A stretch of DNA of 64,000 bases from Gammaproteobacteria bacterium (lineage in GTDB: Bacteria; Pseudomonadota; Gammaproteobacteria; Competibacterales; Competibacteraceae). Below, in pieces: positions 32,501 through 40,285 of the stretch. The stretch is from NCBI GenBank assembly GCA_024235095.1, contig JACKNC010000001.1, forward strand, positions 1,711,501 to 1,775,500. Direction: 5' to 3'. The position numbers were made by a program, and so were the translations under genes. Position 1 is the stretch's first letter. Every line of letters starts with the position of its first letter. Under the pieces are notes generated by a model, which ran no database searches, was not told the origin of the DNA, and saw only the letters and a program-made list of their open reading frames with translations.

Positions 32501-32785
32501 ATCCTTTTGAATACGGTCAAGATCTTTTAATGCATAGCGCCAAAAGTACTTCTGAGAGTCGATTAGCACATCCATGTCAATCTTAGCGTTTTCAAAGACA
32601 CCTTCGACCTGCTTTTTCTTGGTCTCGCGTAAGCTCTCCAGTTGTTGAAAAGCCTGCTGTGAGAGTGAGTTGCTAGCTTCGTACAAAGCGATCAATCCAA
32701 CAATCAAGGCAGGTAGCACGCCAATTAGAAGAAACGCTGCGGACAGCTTGACTCCCAGTTTCAAATTTCTAATGTTTAGCGTCAT
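29600..32785 (-). CDS. Methyl-accepting chemotaxis protein with tandem sensor modules and C-terminal hemerythrin
   Basis: 1061 residues, roughly twice a standard MCP. ATG 32785 has GGAG eight bases upstream. Order: TM1 (LSAAFLLIGVLPALIVGLIA), a periplasmic region of about 520 residues, TM2 (VILLISFGLIALWAWWVV), HAMP, and an MCP signalling domain with the hairpin tip EIAFQTNLLALNAAVEAARAGEQG. It ends with a bacteriohemerythrin domain from about residue 930 (HQKLVEMIN, HFGYEEERM, HLARHQRLH). The periplasmic part holds two similar halves, each with a module ending near FxFSxxxxNAIxxxRxxLGxxGETY. Hemerythrin binds O2 or NO at a di-iron site, so it may report oxygen. Confidence 0.9.
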   Translation of the reverse strand: MTLNIRNLKLGVKLSAAFLLIGVLPALIVGLIALYEASNSLSQQAFQQLESLRETKKKQVEGVFENAKIDMDVLIDSQKYFWRYALKDLDRIQKDAKDRAERTVQRQLEMIEAMARSADIADALKAFTRASGAENSSALAAYAQDHSYDDLLLISQEGIVVYSTASQSVLGHQVYTDDILKDSALARAFQQGLSGVSIQDFAPYAPSDGRQFAFFSAPIIQDGNTLGVLVFKWSPAALNAIVANREDLGKSGETYFAAKVGDRFEFRSNMQTMGGGQYVVGYDLAERAPAYLRKALSGQAVSDIYTDSAGKLVIVIADPLDIKGLSWAAVTKMDLEEALTQQLPGTTQDLLAFYKEKLGFYDLFLIHPNGQVFYTVAKESDYRTNLLNGPYKDSGLGKVFRKTMETRQFEFEDFEPYEPSNNEPAAFVAKPLVHDDKVQYVFALQFSLDDINAIMQHRDGLGETGETYLVGPDKRMRSDSFLDAKNRSVKASFAGTIEENGVDTEASREALAGKTDARIIADYRGSSVLSAYTPINIGEFTWALIAELDEAEALAAVYRLRWWTGVILLISFGLIALWAWWVVRQITRPLRTAVAASSQIAAGDLTVKVEATSKDETGQLLSAMQDMSEHLRQIVGDVQQATAQVSSAAAEIAQGSADLSQRTEEQASALEETASSMEELTSTVKQSADNAGQANQLADAARNQAEQGGQVVDQATTAMSAISASSRKIADIISVIDEIAFQTNLLALNAAVEAARAGEQGRGFAVVAAEVRKLAQRSADAAKEIKALITDSVAKVEEGGKLVEQSGKTLREIVTAVKKVSDIVAEMAAAAREQASGIEQVNKAILQMDQVTQQNAALVEETAAASQSMGEQAQELQALMTFFRLDEQQAAHVMPDDQKVTVSSSKQQPPTQSLSARLPTDGKVQKSGKGAFIEWSPALSVGDAMLDQQHQKLVEMINTLHDAMATQSAQVQIKELLDSLVEYTQKHFGYEEERMRSANYPHLARHQRLHTDLLNQVGALYDKFKRGKKINMELMQFLKDWLVNHIQKTDKQYSPYLQEQE

Positions 32786-32889
32786 GATTTTTCTCCGTGG
32801 GATATTGCATCTATAGTATTACATTTTCGCCATTTTCTACACGAGAAGTGTAGCCTATCTTTGTGGAGAAAAAATCCTTTATTTATGCG

Positions 32890-33690
32890 TCAGTTCAACA
32901 GCATTCGGGCGCCGATAATTGCCAGGAAGACTGCGAACACCTTTTTCAGCATTTCAGTTGGTAAAGTGTGCGCCAACCGCGCGCCCAACGGCGCCGACAA
33001 CGTACTGGTCACCGTGATGCCCAGTAGCGCTGGACCGTAAACATAACCCAGACTCCAGGCGGGCAAGCCGGCGGCGTTCAGCCCGGTCACGACAAATCCG
33101 AATGCGCCAGCGAGCGCAATCGGCAGACCACAAGCGGCGGAGGTCGCAACCGCCTGGCGAATCACCGTGTTGCACCAAGTCAAAAACGGTACGGTCAGCG
33201 AACCACCGCCAATGCCAACAATCGCAGATACGGTGCCGATTATCCCGCCAACAGCGGTCATGCCCACCGTACCTGGCAATTCGCGGTGCGGGGCCGGCTT
33301 CGCGCCAAACCCCATCTGTGCAGCGACGGTGAGTACGAAAATCGCGAAAACCTTGCTTAAAACCGCGCTAGGTAACGCATCGGCGATAGCCGCTCCCACC
33401 CACGCCCCGACGATGATGCCCGGCGTCAGCCGCCAGAATACCGGCCATAGCACCGCCCCATGTCGATGATGGGCGCGCACCGAGGAAATGGAGGTCACAA
33501 CGATGGTCGCCAGCGAAGTGCCAATCGCCAGATGCATGATGACCGCGTCGCTGATGTGTTGATGGTGAAAAATCCAGGCCAGCACCGGCACGATGATCAA
33601 GCCGCCGCCCACCCCAAGCAGTCCGGCCATGACTCCAGCAAACGCACCGAGAGTTAAATACAGCAGCAAAGTCGATAACATCGATTCCAC
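32890..33690 (-). CDS. TauE/SafE family sulfite/anion exporter
   Basis: 266 residues with about eight membrane spans and the two repeated family motifs, AGVMAGLLGVGGGLIIVPVL near the N-terminus and TVSAIVGIGGGSLTVPFLTW in the middle. TauE/SafE proteins move sulfite, sulfoacetate or other organosulfur anions across the inner membrane. The frame starts at GTG 33690, but ATG 33681 (MLSTLLLYL) is equally plausible. A second member is at 57990-58823. The specific substrate is unknown. Confidence 0.88.
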   Translation of the reverse strand: MESMLSTLLLYLTLGAFAGVMAGLLGVGGGLIIVPVLAWIFHHQHISDAVIMHLAIGTSLATIVVTSISSVRAHHRHGAVLWPVFWRLTPGIIVGAWVGAAIADALPSAVLSKVFAIFVLTVAAQMGFGAKPAPHRELPGTVGMTAVGGIIGTVSAIVGIGGGSLTVPFLTWCNTVIRQAVATSAACGLPIALAGAFGFVVTGLNAAGLPAWSLGYVYGPALLGITVTSTLSAPLGARLAHTLPTEMLKKVFAVFLAIIGARMLLN

Positions 33691-33905
33691 GAGAGGGTTA
33701 TCCTTATGGTTAAGGCTTCAGCCGTTTTGGCAAGAAGCGCGTAAACAATCTGTGGTAAATTTTGCCTTGGAACAATGGCCAGGCGCAGTACGGCAAACGG
33801 CTATTGCAAAGGGTAGATCACTGGACATTCCCCGTCCCGATCACGAACCATTCCACGGCGCGGTTCGCCGTGGACGGCACAAGAACAGCGAGGAGCAGGC
33901 AAGGC

Positions 33906-34844
33906 ATGAACATTAAAAAAATCTGCGTGTTGGGCGGCACCGGTTTCGTTGGCCGGCATCTGGTGACACGCCTGGCGAATCATGGGTATGCGGTTCGGGT
34001 GCCCACCCGTCATCCGCAGCGGCATCGGGAAATTGAAGTGTTGCCCGGCGCAGAGCTGGTAGGTGCTGACATCCACGACCTCCAGTCTCTCCAGGAACAG
34101 TTAGCCGGTTGCGATGCCGTCATTAACCTGGTTGGCGTCCTGCACGAATACGCCAACCAGGGTTTCCGCAAAGTCCATGTCGAATTGCCCGGTAAGATTG
34201 TGGACGCCTGTCGGGCAATTGGCATTAAGCGGCTACTGCATACGAGCGCCCTGCACGCCGACGCCGCTAAGGGTCCAAGCCAATATCTGTTCACCAAAGG
34301 CGAGGGCGAACAAACAGTTCTGCGAGCTAAAGACCTAGCCGTCACGGTCTTCAAACCCTCCATCATCTTTGGACCCGACGATGATTTCTACAACCAGTTC
34401 GCTGGCCTGTTAAAGTTTAGTCTGGCGCTGCCGCTGGCCTGTCCGAACAGTCGTTTTGCGCCGGTCTATGTCGGCGATGTGGCGCGGGCGTTCGAGACGG
34501 CTCTGCAGAATGACGCTACGATTGGTCAGAGCTATGAACTGTGTGGGCCGCGCGTTTACACGTTCAAAGAGATCGTCGAGGAGATCGCCCGGATGCTGGG
34601 CTTGAAACGCAGGGTAGTGGGTTTGCCTGATTCGCTAGCGCGGTTGCAAGCTAAAATCTTCGGAATGTTGCCGGTAAAAATTTTCACGATGGATAATTAT
34701 CTTTCTCTGCAAGTGGATAGCATTTGTTCCTCCAACGGACTGGAAGCGCTAGGCATTACTCCACACTCGGTAGAGGGGATCATGACGGCGCATTTTGCCG
34801 ACGATCCGTATGATACGTTGCGCCAAGCGGCGCGACGGGGTTGA
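33906..34844 (+). CDS. NAD(P)-binding epimerase-like protein (complex I NDUFA9 type)
   Basis: 312 residues from ATG 33906, preceded by GGAG and AAGG; the longer open frame from 33762 has no homology. The N-terminus IKKICVLGGTGFVGRHLVTRL is a short-chain reductase/epimerase nucleotide-binding site. AINLVGVLHEYANQGFRKVH and the weak active-site region are typical of the atypical NDUFA9-like group, which in mitochondria is an accessory subunit of complex I. In bacteria the role is unclear. A shared hairpin follows, then convergent ACBP. Confidence 0.83.
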   Translation: MNIKKICVLGGTGFVGRHLVTRLANHGYAVRVPTRHPQRHREIEVLPGAELVGADIHDLQSLQEQLAGCDAVINLVGVLHEYANQGFRKVHVELPGKIVDACRAIGIKRLLHTSALHADAAKGPSQYLFTKGEGEQTVLRAKDLAVTVFKPSIIFGPDDDFYNQFAGLLKFSLALPLACPNSRFAPVYVGDVARAFETALQNDATIGQSYELCGPRVYTFKEIVEEIARMLGLKRRVVGLPDSLARLQAKIFGMLPVKIFTMDNYLSLQVDSICSSNGLEALGITPHSVEGIMTAHFADDPYDTLRQAARRG

Positions 34845-34870
34845 ATTTTTCTTAAAAAAACTCACCCCAA

Positions 34871-34894
34871 TCCCTCTCCTACTTGGGAGAGGGA
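34871..34894. repeat. Short intergenic GAGAGG hairpin (copy 2 of 3)
   Basis: TCCCTCTCC (34871-34879) and GGAGAGGGA (34886-34894) form a perfect 9-bp stem with a 6-base loop. It lies between the convergent epimerase-like and ACBP genes, where it could act as a two-way terminator. Confidence 0.65.
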
Positions 34895-34908
34895 CGTTTA
34901 TGTCGCGG

Positions 34909-35169
34909 TTAAGCGCCCTTGAGCGACTCGACCAGGTCGACATATTGCTGCATGGCGTCTTCCTGCGGAGTGCCTTTAAGCTTGGCCCAGGCATCGTATT
35001 TGGCGCGGCCAATCAGGTCGGTGAAACCGGGGCGTTTGCCTTCGATATCGCCGTTCGATCCCTGCTTAAAACAGGCATACAATTTGAGCAAGGTATCACT
35101 GTCAGGCCGTGAACTGAGTTTTTTACTGTCTTCGACGGCGATCTGGAAACGGGTAGCAAGATCGGACAT
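34909..35169 (-). CDS. Acyl-CoA-binding protein (ACBP)
   Basis: 86 residues, exactly the ACBP size. ACBP is a four-helix protein that holds long- and medium-chain acyl-CoA esters in the cytosol. Key segments are FQIAVEDSKKLSSRPDSDTLLKLYACFKQ (Tyr and Lys of the ligand site), GSNGDIEGKRPGFTDL and KYDAWAKLKGTPQEDAMQQY. ACBP is nearly universal in eukaryotes but patchy in bacteria, so it may be an old acquisition; this is inference. In this organism it may buffer acyl-CoA pools next to PHA and IcmF metabolism. Confidence 0.92.
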   Translation of the reverse strand: MSDLATRFQIAVEDSKKLSSRPDSDTLLKLYACFKQGSNGDIEGKRPGFTDLIGRAKYDAWAKLKGTPQEDAMQQYVDLVESLKGA

Positions 35170-35261
35170 GGATGGTATTCTCCGGTGGGTGATTTCATTA
35201 CGATACTGGCTTAAAACATAAACGAATTTGCCGGATTGTCGATAGCATGTAGTGGCTAAGC

Positions 35262-35825
35262 CTATGCATAGCGATGGATGCGGAACTGATCCACCTCGCG
35301 GATAATGTCGCCCACATGCAGATGAAAGGCGCCAGCCCGGCGTTCAGCGAAGTATTGCTCAAGGGTTTCGCGCACCACGGTGAAAGCGATGTCCTCCCAA
35401 GGGATTTCGTGCTCGGCGTAAAAACACACTTCCAGACTCTCTTCACCGGGACTGGCTTGCCCCTCCCTGAGTTGGCCGCGAAACATCAGATAGACCTGAC
35501 TGACGTGTAACAGCGAGTACACGCCATACAGACTAAGATTTTCCACCACTGCGTTGGCTTCTTCCAGCGCTTCGCGCGCGGCGGCGGTTACGGCGGATTC
35601 ATGATTTTCCATGAACCCGGCGGGCAACGTCCACAGACCATAGCGGGGTTCAATCGCGCGCCGGCACAGCAGAATCCGATTTTCCCATTCGGGAATGCAA
35701 CCGGCGACGATCTTCGGATTCTGATAATGAATGGTGTCGCAAGCATCGCAAACATGGCGAGGCCGGTTATCCCCTGCGGGAACGCGCACGCTAACCGGAG
35801 CGCCGCACTGGCTGCAAAATTTCAT
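35262..35825 (-). CDS. Nudix hydrolase with N-terminal zinc ribbon
   Basis: 187 residues from ATG 35825, chosen for its AAGGA ribosome-binding site and because MKFCSQCGAPV begins a zinc ribbon; the frame is open 67 codons further. Zinc ribbon: CSQCG and CDAC. The Nudix box is GFMENHESAVTAAAREALEEAN, with the REx2EE catalytic core intact but Asn where Gly is usual. The family cleaves nucleoside diphosphates linked to other groups. The zinc-ribbon subgroup includes NudC-like NADH/NAD-RNA pyrophosphatases, but this protein is shorter than NudC and its substrate is open. Confidence 0.87.
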   Translation of the reverse strand: MKFCSQCGAPVSVRVPAGDNRPRHVCDACDTIHYQNPKIVAGCIPEWENRILLCRRAIEPRYGLWTLPAGFMENHESAVTAAAREALEEANAVVENLSLYGVYSLLHVSQVYLMFRGQLREGQASPGEESLEVCFYAEHEIPWEDIAFTVVRETLEQYFAERRAGAFHLHVGDIIREVDQFRIHRYA

Positions 35826-35886
35826 GGAAGAGATTCCTTGGAAAAGAGTGCCTGATTCTGGAAACGAACGATTTGAGCATTCCAGC

Positions 35887-37083
35887 ATGAATACTATAAC
35901 TTTAGAACCCCAATCCGCGACTGAACTCCGGTTTGTTGACGAACGCCAGCGGCGCTGGCGACTGATTCTCGGCGGCGGCGCAGCGAATGGCGTGGGTTGT
36001 TCCCTGGCCGGCGCTGATCTGGGCATAGATCGCTGTCTGGAAAATCTCTACGACGAGGAGTGCAAGGGCGGCTTGGGCGGTTCTGCGCCGAAAGTCGCCC
36101 GCTGGCTTGGCGATATCCGCAGTTATTTCCCGACCTCTGTGGTGCGGGTTTTACAACAGGATGCGCTGGAGCGCTACGGCCTGCAACGGATGTTGCTGGA
36201 GCCGGAAATGCTGGAAGCGGTCGAGCCGGATGTCCATTTAGTCGCTACCCTGTTGTCATTAAGCGGGGTGATGCCGGCCAAGGTGAAAGACGCTGCCCGG
36301 CGCGTGGTGCGTCAAGTGGTTGCCGAATTGGAGCGCAAGCTGGCTAATCCGTTGCGCCAGGCGATCAGCGGCAGCCTGAACCGCAGCGTCCGCAATCGCC
36401 GTCCGCGTCATGCGGAAATCGACTGGCATCGCACCATCCGCGCCAATCTGCGTCATTACCAACCTGAGTATCGCACGGTGATTCCCGCGACCCGGATTGG
36501 TTTTGGCCGCCGCAATGCAGCCTTGCGCGATATTATTCTCTGTGTCGATCAAAGCGGGTCAATGGCCGCTTCAGTGGTCTACGCTGGCATCATGGCGGCG
36601 GTCATGGCCTCGATTCGCTCGGTGCGCACCGCACTGGTGGTTTTTGATACGTCGGTCGTTGATCTGACCGAGCAACTGGATGACCCGGTGGAGGTGCTGT
36701 TCGGGACGCAACTGGGCGGCGGCACCGATATTCACCGGGCGCTGAGCTATTGTCAGGGCCTGGTGCGCGCGCCGCACGACACCATCCTGGTGCTGATCAG
36801 CGATCTATATGAAGGCGGCGACCGTCAGCAGATGCTGAAACGCGCCGCCAGTCTGACCGCAGCCGGGGTGCGGATGATTGCCTTGCTAGCGTTATCTGAC
36901 AAAGGGGCGCCAGCCTACGATCACAGCATCGCCGGGGCGCTGGCCGGGATGGGAACGCCGGCCTTTGCCTGCACGCCCGATCAGTTTCCCGATCTGATGG
37001 CGGCGGCTATTGAACGGCGCGATCTGGCGCAATGGGCGGCGGCGCGGGGCATTGTCACGGCGGGACAGGAAGTAAGGCGTTGA
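35887..37083 (+). CDS. VWA domain-containing protein (CoxE/YehP-like)
   Basis: 398 residues from ATG 35887. The C-terminal half is a von Willebrand factor A domain with intact MIDAS: ILCVDQSGSMAASVVYAG, the Thr in GGGTDIHRAL and the Asp in LISDLYEGGD. The N-terminal half (LGGGAANGVGCSLAGADLGID, then helices ending RQVVAELERKL) matches the group typified by E. coli YehP. Such proteins usually act with a MoxR-type AAA+ ATPase in metal insertion or complex maturation, but none is adjacent here. It is divergent from the Nudix gene, about 60 bp apart. Confidence 0.85.
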   Translation: MNTITLEPQSATELRFVDERQRRWRLILGGGAANGVGCSLAGADLGIDRCLENLYDEECKGGLGGSAPKVARWLGDIRSYFPTSVVRVLQQDALERYGLQRMLLEPEMLEAVEPDVHLVATLLSLSGVMPAKVKDAARRVVRQVVAELERKLANPLRQAISGSLNRSVRNRRPRHAEIDWHRTIRANLRHYQPEYRTVIPATRIGFGRRNAALRDIILCVDQSGSMAASVVYAGIMAAVMASIRSVRTALVVFDTSVVDLTEQLDDPVEVLFGTQLGGGTDIHRALSYCQGLVRAPHDTILVLISDLYEGGDRQQMLKRAASLTAAGVRMIALLALSDKGAPAYDHSIAGALAGMGTPAFACTPDQFPDLMAAAIERRDLAQWAAARGIVTAGQEVRR

Positions 37084-37104
37084 GTATAAAAGAATGATTA
37101 TGCT

Positions 37105-38115
37105 CTATAATGTCCGCCGATGCCGCCAGAATCGCCAGCGGGCGGCGCCGGTCAATGAGTAGCAATAACCATCGTCACCATAGAGATACAAGGTTTTGAG
37201 TTGGCCGGTTTGCAGCAACCGCTGGCAGGGTTCGAACCAGTTCCGTTCCAGCATCGCAACATGATCAGCCCAGGCTAGAGGATCGCCATCTGTCCGGTCA
37301 TAGCGCGCAAGGTCCAGTTTGACCAAGCTATCCGCTTCATCCGCAGCGGCTTCCCGCCAGTCATACGCGTTCTGAGAAACAGGACTGATCGCAGCCTCCG
37401 CCAGCCAGGCCAGGCCCCGGAGCAAAGGGTCGTGGGCGTACAACCCGATTGTCGGTGAACGAGCGCCTGATGGGAGTGGGCCGCTACCCCAGAACCAGAC
37501 GCTGTTGATCATGGGTTGATTGCGCTGTTCGCGGGCCTGATTAACCGGGTGGTTATGAAACAGCATCTGTACCTCAGTTAGCAAAGCATGCCAGCGCCGA
37601 GCGTTCGGTCCATGAGGTAACAGCGGATTAATATCGCGGCCAATAGCGCTGGACAGTGCGTGGGTGCGGATACCCGGATCAGCGGGCAAGCGCAGATACC
37701 AGCGCTCGGGGCAAGGAACGCGAAGTTGCAGTCCATCACTGGCGAAGGTCTGGTCGAACGCCGCCGCCAGCGCCGCCGCCTCGACCGGTTCAATGGCCAA
37801 GGTTCGAGCATCCGCCAGAAACACTCCACGCAAATCGGGGCGCAGATGCACAGGATCGGCCCGTAGCCACCAGTCGTTACCAGGGTTATAGCCATCCGCC
37901 AGTTGCGTGACCGCCGCGATCGGTAAGTCGGCTTCAGCAGGAATGGGCGCCTCGAATAACTCGAACAGCAGGGTGTCCATGGTCGGTTGCGTCTTGTGCC
38001 GGTCTGCCCGCGTCAGCAACCATTCCAGCGCCGGCGCGGTCGGGCGGGGCGCCGCAAATTCATCAGGCCACGTCCCTAACAGACCTGGAATCAATAAGGA
38101 CAGGATGGTTGCCAT
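37105..38115 (-). CDS. Conserved cytosolic protein (COG4255-like, phosphoglycerate-mutase-annotated family)
   Basis: 336 residues without signal peptide. The layout MATILSLLIPGLLGTWPDEFA, ADPVHLRPDLRGVFLADA, LLTEVQMLFHNHPVNQAREQ and NSVWFWGSGPLP matches a family often labelled phosphoglycerate mutase or regulatory protein RPE, whose true activity is unknown to me. No phosphoglycerate-mutase catalytic serine motif is visible, so I do not assign that activity. It starts directly after the stop of the upstream GalT-like gene on the same strand (adjacent at 38115/38116), suggesting an operon. Confidence 0.7.
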   Translation of the reverse strand: MATILSLLIPGLLGTWPDEFAAPRPTAPALEWLLTRADRHKTQPTMDTLLFELFEAPIPAEADLPIAAVTQLADGYNPGNDWWLRADPVHLRPDLRGVFLADARTLAIEPVEAAALAAAFDQTFASDGLQLRVPCPERWYLRLPADPGIRTHALSSAIGRDINPLLPHGPNARRWHALLTEVQMLFHNHPVNQAREQRNQPMINSVWFWGSGPLPSGARSPTIGLYAHDPLLRGLAWLAEAAISPVSQNAYDWREAAADEADSLVKLDLARYDRTDGDPLAWADHVAMLERNWFEPCQRLLQTGQLKTLYLYGDDGYCYSLTGAARWRFWRHRRTL

Positions 38116-39264
38116 TTAACGTACAACTAAATTTTCCCGCAGGTAAGCCGCCGCGTTCGTCGTGCTTTCCTGGCACACCCACAACCCCAACTGCTCAAAA
38201 CCGCCAACTTCCTGGGTATGGGCCAGGAACTCCAGATACAAACCTGCGCCCGGTCCATTATTGATAGTCATATTAAAAGCCGGTTCGCGCCCTAGCAGAG
38301 GCATGATGTGGATTAATGCGCGAATGGCGTCCTGAATCCCTTTAGTGACAGCACGAATCTCGGCGTCGGTCAATTCATGCAAATATTGTCGCTCGGTATT
38401 TTTTACAACCAGCAACATGTTGTAGGGTCGCCGCATGAAATAGGGCACGAGTAAGACAGCCTCGCCGTAATCCCGCACCTGTAATTCCATCGGATTTTCC
38501 CGCAGCAGGTAATGACTGAAGTTTTCACCGTCATGCCGTTGGGCGAAACACCAGTTATTGTAAAAATGGCTGGGCATGATATTGCTGTAGCCGATTTGCT
38601 GGTGACCATGCGCCAGCGATCCGCCAGCCAGGCGGCCATGGTTCTTGATGATCGAGACAAACCCGTGGGTAGATTTACGCGGCGGCGGCATTTCGGAAGG
38701 TGGCATCAACGCCTCGGATTCATAGAGCAACTTCTCTTCCAAAGCGGCCAGACGCTGCAAAACAATGATCCCATCATCCAATGACAAGGTCTGCCAGTCC
38801 TGATCATGTTGCGTAGAAGTCCATTGCAGGAAATGAAAGCCGTAGGAAACCCGTCCGGTGTGCATGGGATCAGGATAAAGCGGTTGCTGGCGGTATTCTT
38901 CCAGAATGTTCTGCAAGGGGTAGATGATCGGGAACAGATTTTTATTGATAAAAGTCGCGCCTTGACTCAGTTGCGCTACATCCACTACGCCTGTGGTTTT
39001 TCCCTGGCAAATGATGCAGGGTTTTTCATCAATCGCTGATACAGCATCGTGGATTCCCGAATCGTGCGGTCGGCGCGCTCGGGTGGAGTTATAAACAATC
39101 AATTCGCCATTGCGTGGATCAATTTGGCAAACGGAATCCGGTAGAAAGGCCATCATGTCCTTTTCGGCATGGAATAATTCATCCAGTTGCTGCATGGACA
39201 ATTGCTCGATGGATTGCGACTGCACGATGGACTGCAATACTTCCCAACTAAGTTGTTGTGTCAT
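38116..39264 (-). CDS. GalT-like / HIT-superfamily nucleotidyltransferase
   Basis: About 382 residues from ATG 39264; an upstream in-frame ATG at 39291 is also possible, and neither has a strong ribosome-binding site. The diagnostic region is VSIIKNHGRLAGGSLAHGHQQI, a HxHxQ motif of the galactose-1-phosphate uridylyltransferase branch of the HIT superfamily, where the second His takes the nucleotide. The C-terminal half (PYNMLLVVKNTER and AFNMTINNGPGAGLYLEF) supports the GalT fold. The N-terminal CIICQGKT may bind metal. The substrate could be a sugar-1-phosphate or a dinucleoside polyphosphate. Confidence 0.75.
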   Translation of the reverse strand: MTQQLSWEVLQSIVQSQSIEQLSMQQLDELFHAEKDMMAFLPDSVCQIDPRNGELIVYNSTRARRPHDSGIHDAVSAIDEKPCIICQGKTTGVVDVAQLSQGATFINKNLFPIIYPLQNILEEYRQQPLYPDPMHTGRVSYGFHFLQWTSTQHDQDWQTLSLDDGIIVLQRLAALEEKLLYESEALMPPSEMPPPRKSTHGFVSIIKNHGRLAGGSLAHGHQQIGYSNIMPSHFYNNWCFAQRHDGENFSHYLLRENPMELQVRDYGEAVLLVPYFMRRPYNMLLVVKNTERQYLHELTDAEIRAVTKGIQDAIRALIHIMPLLGREPAFNMTINNGPGAGLYLEFLAHTQEVGGFEQLGLWVCQESTTNAAAYLRENLVVR

Positions 39265-39286
39265 AGTCCTTACCAATGGATATTTG

Positions 39287-39315
39287 GGCATTTTAGGCTG
39301 GAGCCCTAAAATGCC
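39287..39315. repeat. Perfect 11-bp inverted repeat upstream of the GalT-like gene
   Basis: GGCATTTTAGG (39287-39297) and CCTAAAATGCC (39305-39315) enclose a 7-base loop. It lies over the possible upstream start of the GalT-like gene and marks the edge between core genes and the AT-rich cassette island. There is no T tract. It could be an operator or a repeat remnant. Confidence 0.5.
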
Positions 39316-39485
39316 TATAGGCTCTTGGAGAGTTTCTGTGGAATTAGCTCAGGCGGCCAGAGATCAAACTAGCCAAGCTAACCTTGCTTCTTTGATGATC
39401 AGTTAAATCAATAGTGCCCATTACACTAAGTAGAAGTGTCGATAATCCATAACGCGCAGTTTACGAAATCATTACACTTGCAATC

Positions 39486-39782
39486 CTATTCTAGATTATT
39501 CTCTGTTAGATTGCTCGATACATCGGTATCTGCTGGTCTATTGCGCCTTAGCATCGAGATGCCGTGTGAAATTACAGCAAGTAATCCAGCAAAATATTTC
39601 AATATTACTTTTTCGTTTGTAATAGTATCGGGTTCAGTAAACCATAAATAATCCAAGAACATTCCGAAAACACCGACTGAACCTGCAAAAACAATAAGTA
39701 GCTTAGCAATTACTACAAAAATGGCCTTAGTACTTTTTTGTAATATCCTTATGTCCTTTTTAAAGCATAGCGCCGCAATCAC
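39486..39782 (-). CDS. Small membrane protein in integron-type cassette
   Basis: Up to 98 residues, starting at GTG 39782 inside an attC-like site; a later start is possible. Two hydrophobic segments (AIFVVIAKLLIVFAGSVGVFG and ILKYFAGLLAVISHGISM) predict a small inner-membrane protein. I do not recognise a family. It is AT-rich relative to the flanking core genes. It is the last cassette-like gene on the left side of the array; a clear attC behind its stop was not found. Confidence 0.45.
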   Translation of the reverse strand: MIAALCFKKDIRILQKSTKAIFVVIAKLLIVFAGSVGVFGMFLDYLWFTEPDTITNEKVILKYFAGLLAVISHGISMLRRNRPADTDVSSNLTENNLE

Positions 39783-39824
39783 CCGCCGACGAAGGATGGG
39801 GATAGGTGAAGTTATTGGTTAGGT
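39765..39824 (-). other. attC recombination site (degenerate), cassette array
   Basis: On the minus strand it runs from ACCTAAC to GCTATGC, about 60 bp, with inner arms TCACC / GGGTGA and a central TCCTTCGTCGGC shared with the attC at 40217-40273. One terminal box is off consensus (GCTATGC instead of GTTATGC). The stop codon of the neighbouring gene is the TAA inside ACCTAAC, a common integron-cassette arrangement. Confidence 0.6.
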
Positions 39825-40199
39825 CTTCTCATGCACCTTGGCCCTGCGCGAGGGAATACCTATTCTGATACCGCCAAAAATCAGCGGGAAACCAGTTGCA
39901 ACCATGCCGGGCCACCAGTACGAATAAAACCCAATAGCCACCGCAACCCACCCTAGAACAACCCGCGAGAGCGCTGCCACCTTTCCATCAACAAGCAATA
40001 GAGCCAGCATCGAAACCGCAATGAAGCCATGAAGCACCGCCACTTCTGGATGATCTAGGAGACGTCCGTATCCGTTCTTCGGCTGGAGCAGCCACTCCAG
40101 CCCGATTGATGGAGCCGCATACACGACAACCAATAGGATAGGCACAAGCCAAAACCAGAATGCTTCAATGCTCCACCAGGCATGCAATCTCGTAAGCAC
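39819..40199 (-). CDS. Membrane protein of an integron-type cassette
   Basis: 126 residues from GTG 40199, which has AAAGGAA six bases upstream. Four hydrophobic segments are visible: FWFWLVPILLVVVYAAPSI, LHGFIAVSMLALLLV, LGWVAVAIGFYSYWWPG and a short third/fourth pair. No family is recognised. The stop TAA lies in the attC box, and the next attC ends less than 20 bp before the start. The gene therefore fills its cassette almost completely, as mobile cassettes usually do. Confidence 0.65.
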   Translation of the reverse strand: MLTRLHAWWSIEAFWFWLVPILLVVVYAAPSIGLEWLLQPKNGYGRLLDHPEVAVLHGFIAVSMLALLLVDGKVAALSRVVLGWVAVAIGFYSYWWPGMVATGFPLIFGGIRIGIPSRRAKVHEKT

Positions 40200-40216
40200 G
40201 ACGATTCCTTTTCAGG

Positions 40217-40273
40217 GTATAACGACTAAATCAGCTGCCGACGAAGGAGGTCAGCTGGATTTTTTTGTTATGC
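40217..40273 (-). other. attC recombination site
   Basis: 57 bp. Minus strand: GCATAAC at one end and GTTATAC at the other, with inner arms AATCCAGCTG and CAGCTGATT. These pair perfectly except for one extra C, the extrahelical base that integron integrases read on the folded bottom strand. It lies just after hicA. Confidence 0.82.
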
Positions 40274-40285
40274 GAAGAATCATAA

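Noticed and set aside
39440..39490. Possible sixth attC near CATAACGCGCAG behind the left-most cassette gene
   Set aside because: Only one box is seen, with no complementary partner or inner arms.
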